In this document: positions 45,153 through 56,854 of the stretch, piece by piece
Position numbering within the stretch: the first letter of the stretch is position 1
Layout of the letters: each line of letters begins with the position of its first letter
Origin: Bemisia tabaci
Taxonomy: Eukaryota; Arthropoda; Insecta; Hemiptera; Aleyrodidae
Length of the DNA: 64,000 nucleotides
Direction: 5' to 3'
Assembly (NCBI RefSeq): GCF_918797505.1
Contig: NC_092797.1
Coordinates: forward strand, 21,527,372-21,591,371
Made by a program: the position numbers and the translations under genes
Notes under the pieces: model-generated
Told to the model about the DNA's origin: nothing
Seen by the model: the letters and a program-made list of their open reading frames with translations, nothing else
Databases searched by the model: none

Positions 45153-47771
45153 GGTATTGTGTACGAGGGAGGAGAGGAGAGAGATGAAAGCTCTGGTGAA
45201 TCTTTCATAGAAATTCTCCTTGAGTGAAACTCATAACGTGATGAAAGCAAAGGATTCCTGGCAATTACTTTTGTTCTTTCTTTATTTTTTAACAGGTATT
45301 TACATGATTTTTGATCGTTTAATGATTGGTGCAACTTTAGGAGACGACTTTCAGAGAAAAACGAAGGGGGAAAGGAGATGGCAAAAAGAAATATGCAAAC
45401 TGAAAAAATAAGTATCACAACCCCAACAATACTTCTGGCTAATTTTGGCGCTAGATATAAGAGTAGTTGCACTGGCCAGATGTATGGTTGATGCAACTAA
45501 ACTTTCGGCAGACCCAAACGTACCACTTACTGGTGCAACCATTCTTATATCTGGCACCAAAATCAGCAAGAAGTATAGTTGGGATAGTGATACTTTTTTT
45601 CCGTGCATGTATTCATGTCCATTCGCACGAGACAATACAACCATCAAAATCATCCCGGAATGTATTCGAACCGAAAACGTTTCCGAGCTCTTCGCAAATC
45701 GTCGATAAACTCAAAGGCGTAAACAGAGATGACGCCCATGGGCTTGATTTTCTGAGGGTTTGGTCAGATTTTATCCCATGATCGAGTGTCGAGTCGAATC
45801 CGTGACTGTTGGTTTGGGTTGAACAGAATATTATTATTCAGCTACAGCCCACGATTTTGGCCCTCAAAAGTGCGCGATTAAGATCCTGTTCCCAGGATCG
45901 ATGAACTCAAACGCCGTTTCCGATTTTTTGACACCAAATTCCACATTATCGCACGTCTACTTAAGGTGAATGGGGGCCGTTAAACATGAAACAATCGATG
46001 AAGACAGGAAAGTAAAAACAAGTGCGACCCACGAGGCACTAAACCTAACAACTTATACCGAAGATATTGCCAAATTGAGACATGAAAAGCATAATTATTT
46101 TCATTGCAGATTTTATTAATCTAAACAGTGATTTTCTCCGAAATAAAAAAATTGCATTTTCGAAACGCTCAGAGATTGTGAATGTTTGGGCAGGCATTTA
46201 CAAACTTCAAAAATTTTGGGTTACAATCATAGGCTAGGATAATACTTATTTAAATTTTACGAGGGATGTCTTTTTGATTCATTAGGATTCTTTCGAAACT
46301 TCTGGAGCATTTTTGGAAAAATTTCGGATTTTTGTCAAATTTCCAAGGAGGATGACATATTGCCATAATTTCTTCACCTTCAAATTTCCTGATTTTTCCT
46401 TGAAGCCAACATTTCCTAATTTCCTGGCCTGTAAACAAAATTCCTACTGTTTCTTTTTATAAATAAGCTGACTTTTCTTAAACTTCGGACAACGTTTCCT
46501 TGCTTGGAAATCACAATATAGAAAAAGGCATTCAGTAGCTGGTATAAGATGACAAACCTTAAAAACGACGAGAAAGGGTAATTAATTGGAATATCAGTGA
46601 TATGTTTTAATGATTAGTGGATATGTCAGAATTTCCCTGACTTTTCCCTTGAATTCTCTGACTTTCCCAGATTTTCCCGGTTTCCTAGACCGCCGGCAAC
46701 GATAAATTCCGATTATTTTACTAGACTGCTTTAGTTACTATTGGTTAACTGAATTAGAGCTGGAAACCGTTCATCCTGCTTAAATCAACCAGGCTCGGTG
46801 TTACCCAGGGTGGTGTAACTAAACATTCAATTACCATGTCTCTGATCTCTGGCGTGAAAAGCAAGTTTTTATAACGAAAAAAGCGGCAATGGTGTTCATG
46901 AGTCACGCGACCGACCAGGAAGCGGCAAGTGGATCGTTTCAAGACGCGGAGCATTTCGGCGGGGCGTGGGAGGGCACCGCGTTGCGCGCCGGTTCGACCG
47001 AGGAACCGAAAAAAAAAGCGACCTTGAAAAGTGTTCGACTTAAGTTTGTTTACGTGGAATTCCGCGTGAGGTTTCGCGAGGGCGGAAGATGCAGACCACT
47101 AAGCGCCACCTCCAGGTCGACGGTTCGTCATTCGCCGCTGCTTAAACTTGGGATGGTTTGATTAATCGATTGCGTGTTTATGTTCTCTCGCGCGAGAAAA
47201 AAAAAGAGAATAAATGAAAAATTGAGTCCTCTGAATTAATCATCCTAGATACATGTCAGTTCAACACGAGATCATCGATGTTTGGAGTTTAACATCACGC
47301 GATGCTGAGCGACGCTTAAATCGTGCAATTCTCACACTAAATTTTATTACCTACTACACGGAAAAAACCTAATGATTTTTACTAGCTTCCGGTTCGATAG
47401 CTTGGAACTATATTCTTAAGAAAATGTGTCTGTATTTTTATCTTTTTATCCTGCACATACGTAGTACTAACGATACTGCGTTTGTTAGTTCCATGATGAA
47501 TTTCGTTGAATCAAGTTGTGTATCGTCGAAAAACTTTCAGAAAATTGAAGCTAATGCCGCCTATAATATGGGTAGTTTCTCCTTAGATTATAGCAAAATG
47601 CATAAAATGACTGCTTTTTATGAACAATTTATAAATACGAATAGCAATTAACAGTGACCAAAAAAAGATGAGGGCGTTCAAATTTAAATGAACGTTGAAG
47701 TTCTTGAACAGAAAATAAGAAAAACGCCGTCTTAGTAACATGGCGATGCACAAAATTGCATTCACCCAAGT
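45153..47771. other. Intronic stretch, little recognised
   Basis: Apart from fold-back CC, I see repeated TTTCCCTGACTTTTCCC-type motifs near 46260-46700, resembling the body of element M, without clear termini. A GC-richer patch lies at 46900-47130. No gene recognised. Confidence 0.5.
45385..45625. repeat. Fold-back CC, about 85-bp arms
   Basis: TACTTCTGGCTAATTTTGGC and AGATATAAGAGTAGTTGCAC pair with the complements of GCACCAAAATCAGCAAGAAG and GGTGCAACCATTCTTATATC. Loop of about 50 bp. Because the arms mirror each other, both strands show similar open frames (YLAPK..ARSIVG), which are artefacts. Confidence 0.72.
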
Positions 47772-47875
47772 CCTGAGTTGCAAATTTTCATGAAAAATAA
47801 CATCTTGAAGTTCCATGCGAAATTTCCTTTCATGAAAGCTTTTGAAAAATGTTTTACGAAATTCTTCTTCTTCTT
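47772..47875 (+). mobile_element. Family S left fragment
   Basis: CCTGAGTTGCAAATTTTCATG, AAAAATAACATCTTGAAGTT and ATTTCCTTTCATGAAAGC track the left half of S. Confidence 0.6.
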
Positions 47876-48323
47876 CTCTAGCTCTACAGCTCACAATCAG
47901 TGGGAGCTTTGGCCTCCATAACAATCCCTCGCCGCTGCACCCTTTCCTGGTATCTTGGCCTGTATATGCTTTTCGAAATTAAATGCAAAAAATTATGCTT
48001 CATGGTGTTTCGTGGCGTGAGTTCCACTCAGTGTTGCAAGAGAATTTCTGCGGAGTTGCCAGATAATGGAATTTCCTGACATTTCCCCGATTTCTCCATC
48101 ACATTTTGATAAAATTCCCTGACAATTGAGGATATGCCAGATGCTTAAAAAGACTTGATTTGAAATAATTTTCAGGCAAAAGTTGTCATTCAAAACGTCA
48201 AACCCATTCTAGAAAGGAAATTGAGGTGACTTGACAATTTTTCCCAGACATTTTCGTCATTTTCCCAGACTCTTAAAATTCCCTGACATTACCCGGTGTT
48301 CCCTGACTTTCCATGCCCAATCG

Positions 48324-48435
48324 CACAGCCCCTGAAGATATTTTCCACAGCTTCATGAAATTTCATGAAATAATTCACGGAAATTTTCAATTTCAATTCG
48401 ATCTTCCATATTTTTCTCTCACTCGTGCAACCCTG
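48324..48435 (+). mobile_element. Family S right fragment
   Basis: CCACAGCTTCATGAAATTTCATG, AATTCACGGAAATTTTC and CGTGCAACCCTG follow the S right half. Confidence 0.65.
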
Positions 48436-48712
48436 GTCCTCGTGGTCCGGTGCCTTTGAATAAAGGCTGGGCCCGCCCATATGACGATGTGACATCTTTA
48501 ATGCGGGCCGGGGCGGAATGGCGACTGACAGCCGCGGACGGGGGACAGGGTGGAGATGAAGATGGAAGATAGTACGGTTGAGTGAGTGATCAGCTTGGAA
48601 TGCGAGCCAATGCGTAGGACGTTCCGTTGGGCCGGACGGGCCGGGCGCGTAGCCGTAGCGGGCGGGCGCCGTAGACGGGACTCGCCTGGGCGCATGCGCA
48701 TCGCCCTCGTCG

Positions 48713-49610
48713 CACAGTGGATCGAGTCGATCAGAGAAGTCGCACATAAAATTGTTCCCAAAAAATTCAAAATTTGGCGTCTATTTTGTCACAATTTTAA
48801 GTTTAAGGGGTGCACCTAGAGGAAAACTTCACGAGGAAACCACGCTTTTAGAACCTCAAAGTTTTGTATAAACGGAGTTAAAGGCTTTTAAAGTTTTCAA
48901 GTTTTGTCCGACTTTCCCTATTGACTCGATCCACCGTGCGACGGGCAACCCGCAGCATCGGACAGGGAGCTCGGGACCCGTGGCGTGGATACAGGCCGCT
49001 GCAGTGCGCTCCCAGGTGTGTCAATCAGAGAAGTCGGACATAATTTTTTGTACCAAATAATTCAAAATTTGAAGTCTATTTCGTCACAATATAAAGTTTA
49101 AGGGTTGCCTATATGAGAAAACTTAACAAAGAAACTACGCTTTTAGAGCCTCAAAGTTTTGTGTAAACGAAGTTGAAGGCTTTTAAAGTTTTCAACTTTT
49201 GTCCGACTTCCCCTAATGACTCGATCCACCGTGCGACGGGCAACCCGCACCATCGGATAGGAAGCCCAGGACCCGCGGATGCAGGCCGCTGCAGTGCGCT
49301 CCCAGGTGCGTCAATCAGAGAAGTCGGACATACATTTTTTTCCAAAAAATTCAAAATTTGGTGTAAATTTCGTCAGAATTTTAAGTTTAAGGGTTGCCGA
49401 CAGGAGAAAAATTTACAAGGAAACCGCGCTTTTATAACTTCAAAGTTTTGTATAAACGGAGTTAAAGGCTTTTAAAGTTTCCAAATTTAGTCCGACTTCC
49501 CCTATTGACTCGATCTACCGTGCGACGGGCAACCCGCACCATCGAACAGGGAGTCCGGGACCCGCGGATGCAGGCCGCTGCAGCGCGCCCGGTGCATCGG
49601 CCAGAGAATG
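48713..49610 (+). mobile_element. Tandem array of three J (Transib-like) units
   Basis: The first unit is a complete J element (48713-48938, CACAGTGG...CCACCGTG, flanks CGTCG/CGACG). Units two and three (about 49017-49233 and 49308-49522) lack the outer 15 bp at left. They are separated by the same GC-rich spacer (GGCAACCCGCACCATCGGA ... GATGCAGGCCGCTGCAGTG). Periods are 294 and 290 bp. A third spacer ends the array. Confidence 0.9.
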
Positions 49611-49917
49611 CGCATCCACGAGGCCTCCAACTTGCGAGTAGCCGAGCGCACAGGAAAGAGGGAGGTGGTCACCGGTTTGACATTCGCGCCCGGTGACGTA
49701 ATCCGAGATGAAGGAATGCTATCCGAGTCAGGAAGGAAATCATTAATATCGTTGGACCCACCGAGTTCTATGCATTTAGATATCGGACCCTGCTCCCGCG
49801 CCAAGGCCAAAAGCCTCCCTTGCAGACTGTCTTCGTTATGTGAGCTACGTCTGAATAACGGAAAGTTTTCTGAGAGAATGAGATTTCATCGTTAGGAGGA
49901 CTAATCCTAGGCCATAC

Positions 49918-50046
49918 GGATCACATTTTGGCAATAAGGAACCACTATCTCTGGCTCTTCGGTAAAATCACCTTCCTGCAGAGGGAAACCGATGGCATGT
50001 ATGTTATTTCTAAAACAGTGGTTCCTAATTGCAAAATGTGGTCCAT
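49918..50046. mobile_element. Family C-related MITE, divergent
   Basis: Ends resemble the family C inverted repeats (CACATTTTGGCAATAAGGAAC at left, TTGCAAAATGTGGTCCAT at right). The centre keeps the flavour ACCGATGGCATGTATGTT but is clearly diverged, so this may be a sister subfamily. Confidence 0.6.
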
Positions 50047-50189
50047 ATTACGGGCCACCAGTCCAATCCAGTTCGCGCTGGTGCTGCTTCACTGGCTCAC
50101 AAACGCAGTGTAACACATCCCGATGGTGATGACACGCCCACACCCTCATGATTCTTTTCCATGCGTTTAAACTGGATTACATACATGTG

Positions 50190-50345
50190 GAGCGTATGGA
50201 TACGTCGAAATGCTTAGGGCCCAAAGCGGCAGTCAATCGTCTGACATGAGAAACACAAGAAAAATGCCGCTGCTAAACTTCAGATTTCAGATCAAACCAA
50301 GATGACAAAACATGTGCATAAATGAGCGTCCTCCCGCAAAAATGA
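50190..50345. mobile_element. Family G left-half fragment
   Basis: CTTAGGGCCCAAAGCGGCAG, AAAATGCCGCTGCTAAACTT and AAATGAGCGTCCTCCCGCAA follow the G1 left half. Terminus missing. Confidence 0.65.
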
Positions 50346-50365
50346 GCAAAATGCCAAAAGTAAGT

Positions 50366-50541
50366 CATATGAAAAAAAATGAAATATTTCACAGCCTCGT
50401 GAAACGTCATGAAATATTGCACTGAAATCTCCGATCATTTAGTGCCTTTTCCGAAGAAAATACACCGTTGCATTCTCCCATGACGTCGGACTCAGATCTG
50501 AGACTGGGACCTCGTCTTTTTCATACGTTTCATGCCACCCT
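50366..50541 (+). mobile_element. Family S right half interrupted by X
   Basis: AAATATTTCACAGCCTCGTG and GCACTGAAATCTCCGATC, then repeat X, then TTTTCATACGTTTCATGCCA ending CACCCTG. Confidence 0.7.
50439..50516. repeat. Repeat X, copy 2, inside an S element
   Basis: Reverse-complement relative of 10749-10825 (AGAAAATACACCGTTGCATT, CTCCCATGACGTCGGACTCA). The hairpin stem is partly mutated here. It interrupts an S element whose sequence resumes at TTTTCATACGTTTCA. Confidence 0.7.
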
Positions 50542-50969
50542 GGGTGAGAGATCCTGTAACTTCGGACGAAAATTGTAGATTGAATTTTGAGGTGAAGATG
50601 GGCGCGGGTGAAGGGAGCGCTTAAACGTTTTGTAGGACAGGACACGCACGCGCAGACGCACGCACTGGCGACTCGGCGCGGTGCATTGCGGCGTGCATGC
50701 TGATCGCGCCCGCGCGCTGTCTCGGAGCCGTGCGCCTGCCTGGTGCCCAGTGCCCATATGCATACTTGGATGCGGCCATGGCCGTTCGCTGGCCTCTTCT
50801 CGTTGCCAAGTCAAACAAAAAAAACCCCACCGATATTTCAGATTTTTCCATTAACCTTGTTTTAATTTAAACTGGTTCTTCGCTTTCCTGGAACGGATGT
50901 CAATACGGATTAATTAAAAGTTCATCCGACGCCCATTCTCTTTCGGGGAAGCTTCCTATGATAGATCAA

Positions 50970-51249
50970 TCGGATCGCATTTATCAAAGAGGAACCAGCG
51001 CAATTACAGTGCTGTTAAAATTTGCTCCTTCATATTGATCTGAAAAGTCTCCCAGAATGGAGAATGGTCCCAAATGGTTTTGGCTTCCTGCCAAAAAATT
51101 GGTAATTTTAAAGTAGAATAATTGTGTGAATTTTAATACTGCACGTGTGTTGGGTAATTTAAAATGAAAGGGAGAAGTTGCACGATTTTGAAAACACTGT
51201 AATCGCGCTAATTCCTTTTTGCTATAAATGCGATCGTTGATGCGATCCA
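50970..51249. mobile_element. Family P element
   Basis: TCGGATCGCATTTATCAAAG at left. The right end has a duplicated GCGATC terminus (ATGCGATCGTTGATGCGATC). Same inner AACCAGCGCAATTACAGTG arms as the copy at 13053. Confidence 0.82.
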
Positions 51250-53013
51250 ATTCTAATAACTATACCAGCTGCAGAACACATCCAATCGTACTTCGATGGT
51301 TTCTATAGAAACAGGAAACAGAGGTAGTTTCATGCACCCAAACCCGTGAACGAAAAAGCAGCGGTGACAAATCCTTGGTTTTTAGTTATCTGAGTTAGAA
51401 ACTAATTGTAAACTACAGAGACAGAGCGAATCAACTGAACCAAAACAAAGTATCATGAACCAAAGTTTGTACACCATTCTATAAAATAAACAGCAATATT
51501 CTGCACGGTTGCAATTAATAGCAAAGAAAGAAGACTCTCCTAGCTGATATCGTGACCAGCAACAGGAATGAAAACTTTATTTCGCGGCTCCAACTTGGGT
51601 TTGGTTAGGTTACGCAACTAAACGATCTTGGAGACAATGCGTGGAGTATCACGGGAAATGAAGGCGCTTCAGGTCGGAAAACGTGACTAATAGAGGTTCC
51701 TCACATTCCGCGAAGCGCTGATTATGCGTTTTTAGCTTTCTTAATTTGATCGAAAGGAAAACATTTTTGTGGATTTTTTGTTGTTTGATTGCTTATTTTG
51801 CAGCTATTTGGAGGTAAATTTTTACCTCCATGGTATTAACTCCTTGAGTTTTTACAAATATATGAATTGTTCCTCCCTTTTACGCAAAACTTCAGCGATG
51901 GTTAAATGAACTTCAATGGAGTCTCCTGGAAGCTCTAGTGATTGTACACATGTAGTAAAATTGAGTCAGCAGGATAAAATGTTTGTTAAGAAAAAGAGAA
52001 TCCTCCAGCAGATGGGCCAGTTTGTTTTTGATGTGAATGACGAGGGAAGATGGCGTATTGAGATACCCTTACAAGCTTAGATTGCAGAACGCTCCGTTAC
52101 TAGTTTAGTATACGCTTTGAATCTTTGACTGTACAGGTGAACTTCAAGTTTAGTTCAAGGGGCTCGCTACCTTAGGGACATGGAAACCCGCTCCTAGCTT
52201 TGATATTTTTCCGATGGAGATGTACGATGCACCCACCGTATCCCGTGTAAGCTTTCAGTGGGGAAACATAAATTACGAAGCTTAAGTTCCGACTCAGTCT
52301 ACCGATCCATTAGTTTCACAAGCACCAGGCACGGTTCTAAGTGTTCAATTTCGACGTTTGTTAGCGACATAACGCCGCACTGGTGCGCTGGTGGCCGGAA
52401 ATGCTACACCCTGCTTCGTAAAATATGCGGGTGTTTTATTTAACCCACTGTGAAAAACGCTACCGTTGTACAGCTAGTGCTGCAGATACGCGTAATTGGT
52501 GATTGGGATAGGCTCATTTAAGTGGGCGCGAGGGTGCCACGCTTGCCCCACAATGAGAGAGAAACGCTAAATCCCTTTTGAAATATTGGCAATACATTAT
52601 TCCACATTTCTATGCCAGGATTTGTCCGTTTACGTTAAAACTAAAATGACTTGGAGCTACTCTGAAACTCCATAAAAAATATGCCTTGGGATTTGGTCAA
52701 TAAGTTAGTTTTATAGAAGCTTCTAGAGAGAAAATCCGTGAAAACTGTAAAGTATCGATATTTATTCCGCAATCAAACAGGCATATCTTGACGAATGAAA
52801 ATCTTTAACAAAAATATGTTTACGTAAATGTTTCCGTAAAGAAATGTTTCCGATACTAACATTTTACCCCGACTATTTTCCGTGCGGTTTGAAAGAAAAG
52901 TAGAAAGATTGTTCAGTTTCCAGAATTTTGTTCCTTCAATGACATGATGCATGCCATTTCCAGACTTATTCAGTTTTTCCGAGGAACAAAAGTAGCTCCC
53001 ATTATCCCAATCC
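51250..53013. other. Intronic stretch without recognised elements
   Basis: About 1.8 kb. Only the repeat shared with 14115-14225 is identified, near 51595-51690. No host exon or transposon terminus seen. Confidence 0.55.
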
Positions 53014-53017
53014 AACT

Positions 53018-53225
53018 ATGCCGCGCTAAGGAAAACACGAATTTCCCGGTAATTTTTTGAATATTTTCCTTCCAATTTTTCAGATAATTCTGTTCGCTAT
53101 GTCACCTAAAGTCCCTGGAAATTTCAAGGTAAAATATTCATACCTTTCCTAATAAATATACATTTTATCGGAGGAAATTTGGCAACTCTCTGATGTTCAT
53201 ACGGCGTTCTTCCTTAGCACGGCAG
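53018..53225. mobile_element. Family A MITE with shortened left arm
   Basis: ATGCCGCGCTAAGG at left and CTTCCTTAGCACGGCAG at right, with AACT duplicated (53014-53017, 53226-53229). About 40 bp of the left arm is deleted. Confidence 0.85.
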
Positions 53226-53918
53226 AACTGACGATCAGAATATTTTCCCAACCGACGCGGTGATGATTTTCGTTACCTGCTTCAAATAGCTAAATCATGG
53301 AAATTCAAAGAATACATTCCCCGTGAATGGTTTTCATCAGACCGCGTCCCTAAGAGAGAAACCGCAGATTATTATTAATTTTTAATCACTCGGTGAGGGG
53401 GTTCAATGACAACATTTAGCAATCAAACGAAAAGAGCACTCCAAGTTCACCCTTTCACTTTTACTCACTCTTTCCATGGCGACGGGTTTTCTGCTGTTTC
53501 GTAAACGCAATAATTGCGCACCGAAGGAAGCCACCGACGGCAACGGGCAGTACGAGTCTTCGTGAGTTTCTTTCCACATTCTTGCGTTACGTTCATTGCG
53601 GTGTCGGAGGTGGAGATTAGGGTTGTGGTTAGGGAACGTCCAACGCACAACAGTTGGGAAGACTTATACGGATTCGGGCCCAATGTGACACGGAAATAAG
53701 AATGAAAGAGTCCTGGCGTGGGAAGAGAGGGGGCGCAATGCGATTGGCAAATCCCACCTACAAGTATTCATCACGAACTTTAAACGGTTTTGAAACTTGC
53801 AATTTTCATATGAAAGTTCAGATGTGGTTTTAAATATATAGACCGGTTGGTGCGAAGTAGTGAATTCAGTTTTATGACTTCCGATCAAATTAGTCGAATG
53901 GTGGGTGGTTGGTCGTGT

Positions 53919-53949
53919 CTGATTGTCTAACTTATAGTTAGACAATCAG
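53919..53949. repeat. Perfect 14-bp hairpin with 3-nt loop
   Basis: CTGATTGTCTAACT, TAT, AGTTAGACAATCAG. An isolated cruciform-capable site about 105 bp outside element W. Confidence 0.8.
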
Positions 53950-54056
53950 CTTATAGCTTTTTACACCGATTTGCGGAATGCGGAGTGAGGTACTTCTCTG
54001 CACTGCGAGAGAGGTTAGACGGTTTCGACCCAGCTACCCCAAATTCGTGTTGTGCA

Positions 54057-54695
54057 CCGACTTATTGGTTTTGTACAACAAACATATTGGAGCTGTGCTT
54101 CAATTTTTTGCAGTTTTTTCTTTCTTTTTTTTTCTGCTGGTTCAATGGCTTCGTGTCAAGCACCTTCAGCCAACTTTAGACAATGTTTAGTGTCCGTAGA
54201 CATCGTAGGATCTCCATGCTCCAGACTTTTCCAATTTTCAGGGATTAGGGCCGAAGAGAATCTGTTTCAGCAGATCTACTCGTCAATTCCGTGAAAATTA
54301 GACGCCACCACCGGGATTCTAACCCGGGACCTATTGACCTAGAGTCAGACGAGCTGACCATTAGGCCAACCTGGCCGGCCTTGTTGAAGTTGTGGTCCAA
54401 CAAATTGGAGCAGGGGTGCAGAATCGTTCGAGCTTCCACGTTTTCACCCGCCCATCTGTCGGCTTTCCACATTTTCCACTAAGTGAAAAAAAGAGGACCT
54501 CTCCCCTCCTCTTTCCTTGGATTTTTGATTTTGGACCCTTAAAAATGCTCGCTCCTTCCACATTTGTAAGGGCCTTTCCGCATTTTCACACCCACGTGCG
54601 GGCGCGAGATCGAGCATTTTCTGCACTCCTGAATTGGAGCCCCTCAGGTTGAAATACAACTCCACTAAGTTTGCTGTACAAAACCAATAAGTTGG
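54057..54695. mobile_element. Element W, inverted-repeat element carrying a tRNA-like head
   Basis: Terminal repeats at 54057-54083 and 54669-54695 match at 25 of 27 positions (CTTATTGGTTTTGTACA and complement). 639 bp. The interior contains a tRNA-like sequence on the minus strand and a GC-richer region. No clear target duplication, so superfamily unresolved. Confidence 0.75.
54303..54375 (-). pseudogene. tRNA-like sequence / tRNA-derived SINE head
   Basis: Read on the minus strand, it has an A-box-like TGGCCTAATGG and a B-box-like GGTTAGAATCC (consensus GGTTCGAATCC with one change). The T-arm stem CCGGG/CCCGG is perfect. The outer acceptor pairs (GCC/GGC) hold but the inner ones do not, and the anticodon stem is poor. 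If folded as a tRNA the anticodon would be CTA. It is therefore not a working tRNA gene. The overlapping plus-strand frame contains RDSNPGP, a peptide that often arises from such tRNA-like repeats. Confidence 0.7.
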
Positions 54696-54812
54696 ATTTT
54701 GGTATACGACACCAATCTATGTTAGCTGAGTAGAAAAACCACTTTTTTCAGTGTAAGAATTAGAACTTTTGAGGCTGGGATCTTGAATTCTTTTTCGCTT
54801 TAAAGAACTTTC

Positions 54813-54975
54813 CAGAGGCGGATCCAGCAATTTGGCAACACCAGATTTTCTCCATTCAAACCCATTCGAAATAATCGATTCTTGTCACAGCACCTGGCCC
54901 CTCCAAGAATCGATACATTTCCATGGGCTTGAATGGAGAAAATACAATGTTGCCAATTTGCTGGATCCGCCAATG
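54813..54975. mobile_element. Family B2 MITE, complete
   Basis: 163 bp, CAGAGGCGGATCCAGCAATT to GCTGGATCCGCCAATG, with a perfect 8-bp duplication GAACTTTC (54805-54812, 54976-54983). Confidence 0.93.
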
Positions 54976-55040
54976 GAACTTTCTGGAAAGCCTGGAAACG
55001 CTCTGAATCCCTTTCTGGAAACTCAGTTGAAATCGCATCG

Positions 55041-55272
55041 CACTGAGGAAAAAAGAAGCACATTTAATCTAGAGTCCAGACTCTTAAAAACATCGACGAG
55101 AAAAAATACTCTTGATTCAATCGGATTTTTGCTTAAATCAAGAACCAAGCCTCTTAATTTGAGCGGATTTCACTTTGATTTAAGCTTAAATCTGATTGAA
55201 TCGAGAGTCCTTTTTCTTGTCAACGTTTTCAAGAGTCTGGACTCAAGATCCAATGTGTTTTTTTTTCCAGTG
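55041..55272. mobile_element. Family I fold-back, complete
   Basis: 232 bp, CACTGAGGAAAAAAGAAGC to TGTGTTTTTTTTTCCAGTG, over 85% similar by eye to the copy at 21567. Both copies are flanked by CG on each side (CG/CACTG...CAGTG/CG). Confidence 0.88.
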
Positions 55273-55315
55273 CGGGTGGAAAGTCTAAACCGTCAAACGA
55301 CTCTCGGCAGACGCA

Positions 55316-55331
55316 CCCCCCCCCCCCCCCC
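55316..55331 (+). repeat. Poly-C tract (16)
   Basis: C homopolymer about 45 bp after the family I copy, in a GC-rich patch that continues to about 55690. Confidence 0.9.
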
Positions 55332-55700
55332 TCGAACGGGACCCCTTTGAAGCGCCTTAAAGCAATTTCCCTTCAATAAAAGCTGTGCGACTCGCGACCG
55401 CACTTTCGCCTTCTTTCCGCGCTTCGCCTCGTCTCGAAGGAAGGTATAAACCGCGAACGAAAGCGAATCGCGGCGCTCACTGTCATCTTTCAAAGTCGAC
55501 AGCCCTCGAAGGGAGGGGGGGGGGGCGGAAAAAGAAAATCTCTATTTCCTCTATGAAGAGCCCCGGCGTGGCCGCGGTCGTCTGCCCCTGAAGTGCCCGT
55601 CGCTCCCGGGAGGGAGGAACAACAAAGCGCCGCCCCCTCCCGTCTACCGTCCCACCCCCTCGTTTAATTCCGGGTTCCGAGTTCATTCTCTCGACTCAAT

Positions 55701-56413
55701 CCGCCGTGGTGGGGAAGAACGCCGTATCAACATTCCAGAGTTGCCAAATTTACTTGATAAAACATATATTTTTGACAACATAATATAATTCAAGGTGTCT
55801 GGTTTTTTTCAATTCTGGGAAATCCTGTTTTTTCCTGATTCCTGACTGCTAAGTCCTGATTTGATAATTTTTCCAAATCATGATTTTTTGCGGAGAAAAA
55901 TTAAAATTACTGCATAAGCGTATGCAGGTGTATACAAGGTGTCTAGTTTTTTTTTCCATTTTGGGAAATCCTGATGAAATCCTGTTTTCCCCTGATTTCT
56001 GACTGCTAAATCCTGATTTAATAATTTTTCCAAATCATGATTTTTTGCGGAGAAAAATTAAAATTACTACATAAGCGTATGCGAAAGCATAAAAAAATCC
56101 GATCGGATGGCCGATTTTTCTCAAATCCTGATCTCACGACCGATTTTTCCTCAAATCCTGATGAAATCGGGATTAAATCCTGATTGATCTCAATCCTGAT
56201 TAAATTGGGAAAATCAGGATAATCCTGATGCTAGACACCCTGTTCATACATACTTGTCCTTGAAATTTTCAGATATTTTCGATTAAATTGCGTACAAAAT
56301 CATTTGAAATTTTTGGGGGAAAATATTCCCACTTTACCCGGTAAATTCGGTTTTTATAAAAGAAACTTGGCAACGTCTGAAGGCTCATGCGGCGTTCTTC
56401 CTTAGCACGGCAG
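55701..56413. mobile_element. Family A element containing an L insertion
   Basis: The left arm (CCGCCGTGGTGGGGAAGAAC...) stops at 55790, an L-family element occupies 55791-56242, and the A sequence resumes to the right terminus CTTAGCACGGCAG. Flanks CAAT and CAGT agree at 2 of 4 positions. Confidence 0.82.
55791..56242 (+). mobile_element. Family L element nested in A, with internal duplication
   Basis: CAAGGTGTCTGGTTTTT to GATGCTAGACACCCTG. The first 144 bp is tandemly duplicated (CAAGGTGTCT at 55791 and again at 55935). Collinear with the copy at 26967 after the duplication. Confidence 0.83.
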
Positions 56414-56720
56414 CAGTGCAGACCACTCGGCTGGCTTTTCAAGGCTCCCTTTCCGCGTCTTCACATAATCCCTTCCGATCAAACAGTGATAGGAGCCGCC
56501 GCTGCCCGATCGCTCGGAATAACTGTACTCTGGATGATGTCGCTGACCTTCCGCAATGAATGTGGTTGATAATTTGGCAACCGCGCGGTGGCTGTGTCTA
56601 CACGTCTCCGATTTCGGACGTGATTTTTCACCCTCGGCTCGTCACTCCCGCCCTGTCCCTGTCGGGCTGGGCCCATCTGCCTCCTGTGCGTCGCCAAGCC
56701 GCGGGGCTGTTTTAAGGGTA

Positions 56721-56854
56721 ATTGGACTCATTTTGCGATTCGGAACTACAATTTCTGGCTCATCCTTAAAAACACTTATGTGCATGGGGAAACTAATGGT
56801 GTATACGTTGTTCCTAAACTGAGCCAACAATTATAGTCCCTAATATAGTCCAAT
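56721..56854. mobile_element. Family C MITE, inverted and diverged
   Basis: Starts ATTGGACTCATTTTGCGATT and ends ATAGTCCAAT. The core (ATGGTGTATACGTTGTTCCT) is the reverse complement of the family C core. Confidence 0.75.

Noticed and set aside
45089..45781. Similar peptides on both strands (YLAPK..ARSIVG)
   Set aside because: Explained by the inverted repeat CC: the same DNA is read from opposite arms.
48713..49610. Regularly spaced repeats as a CRISPR array
   Set aside because: Units are about 290 bp with transposon ends and the spacers are copies of one another; eukaryotic context.
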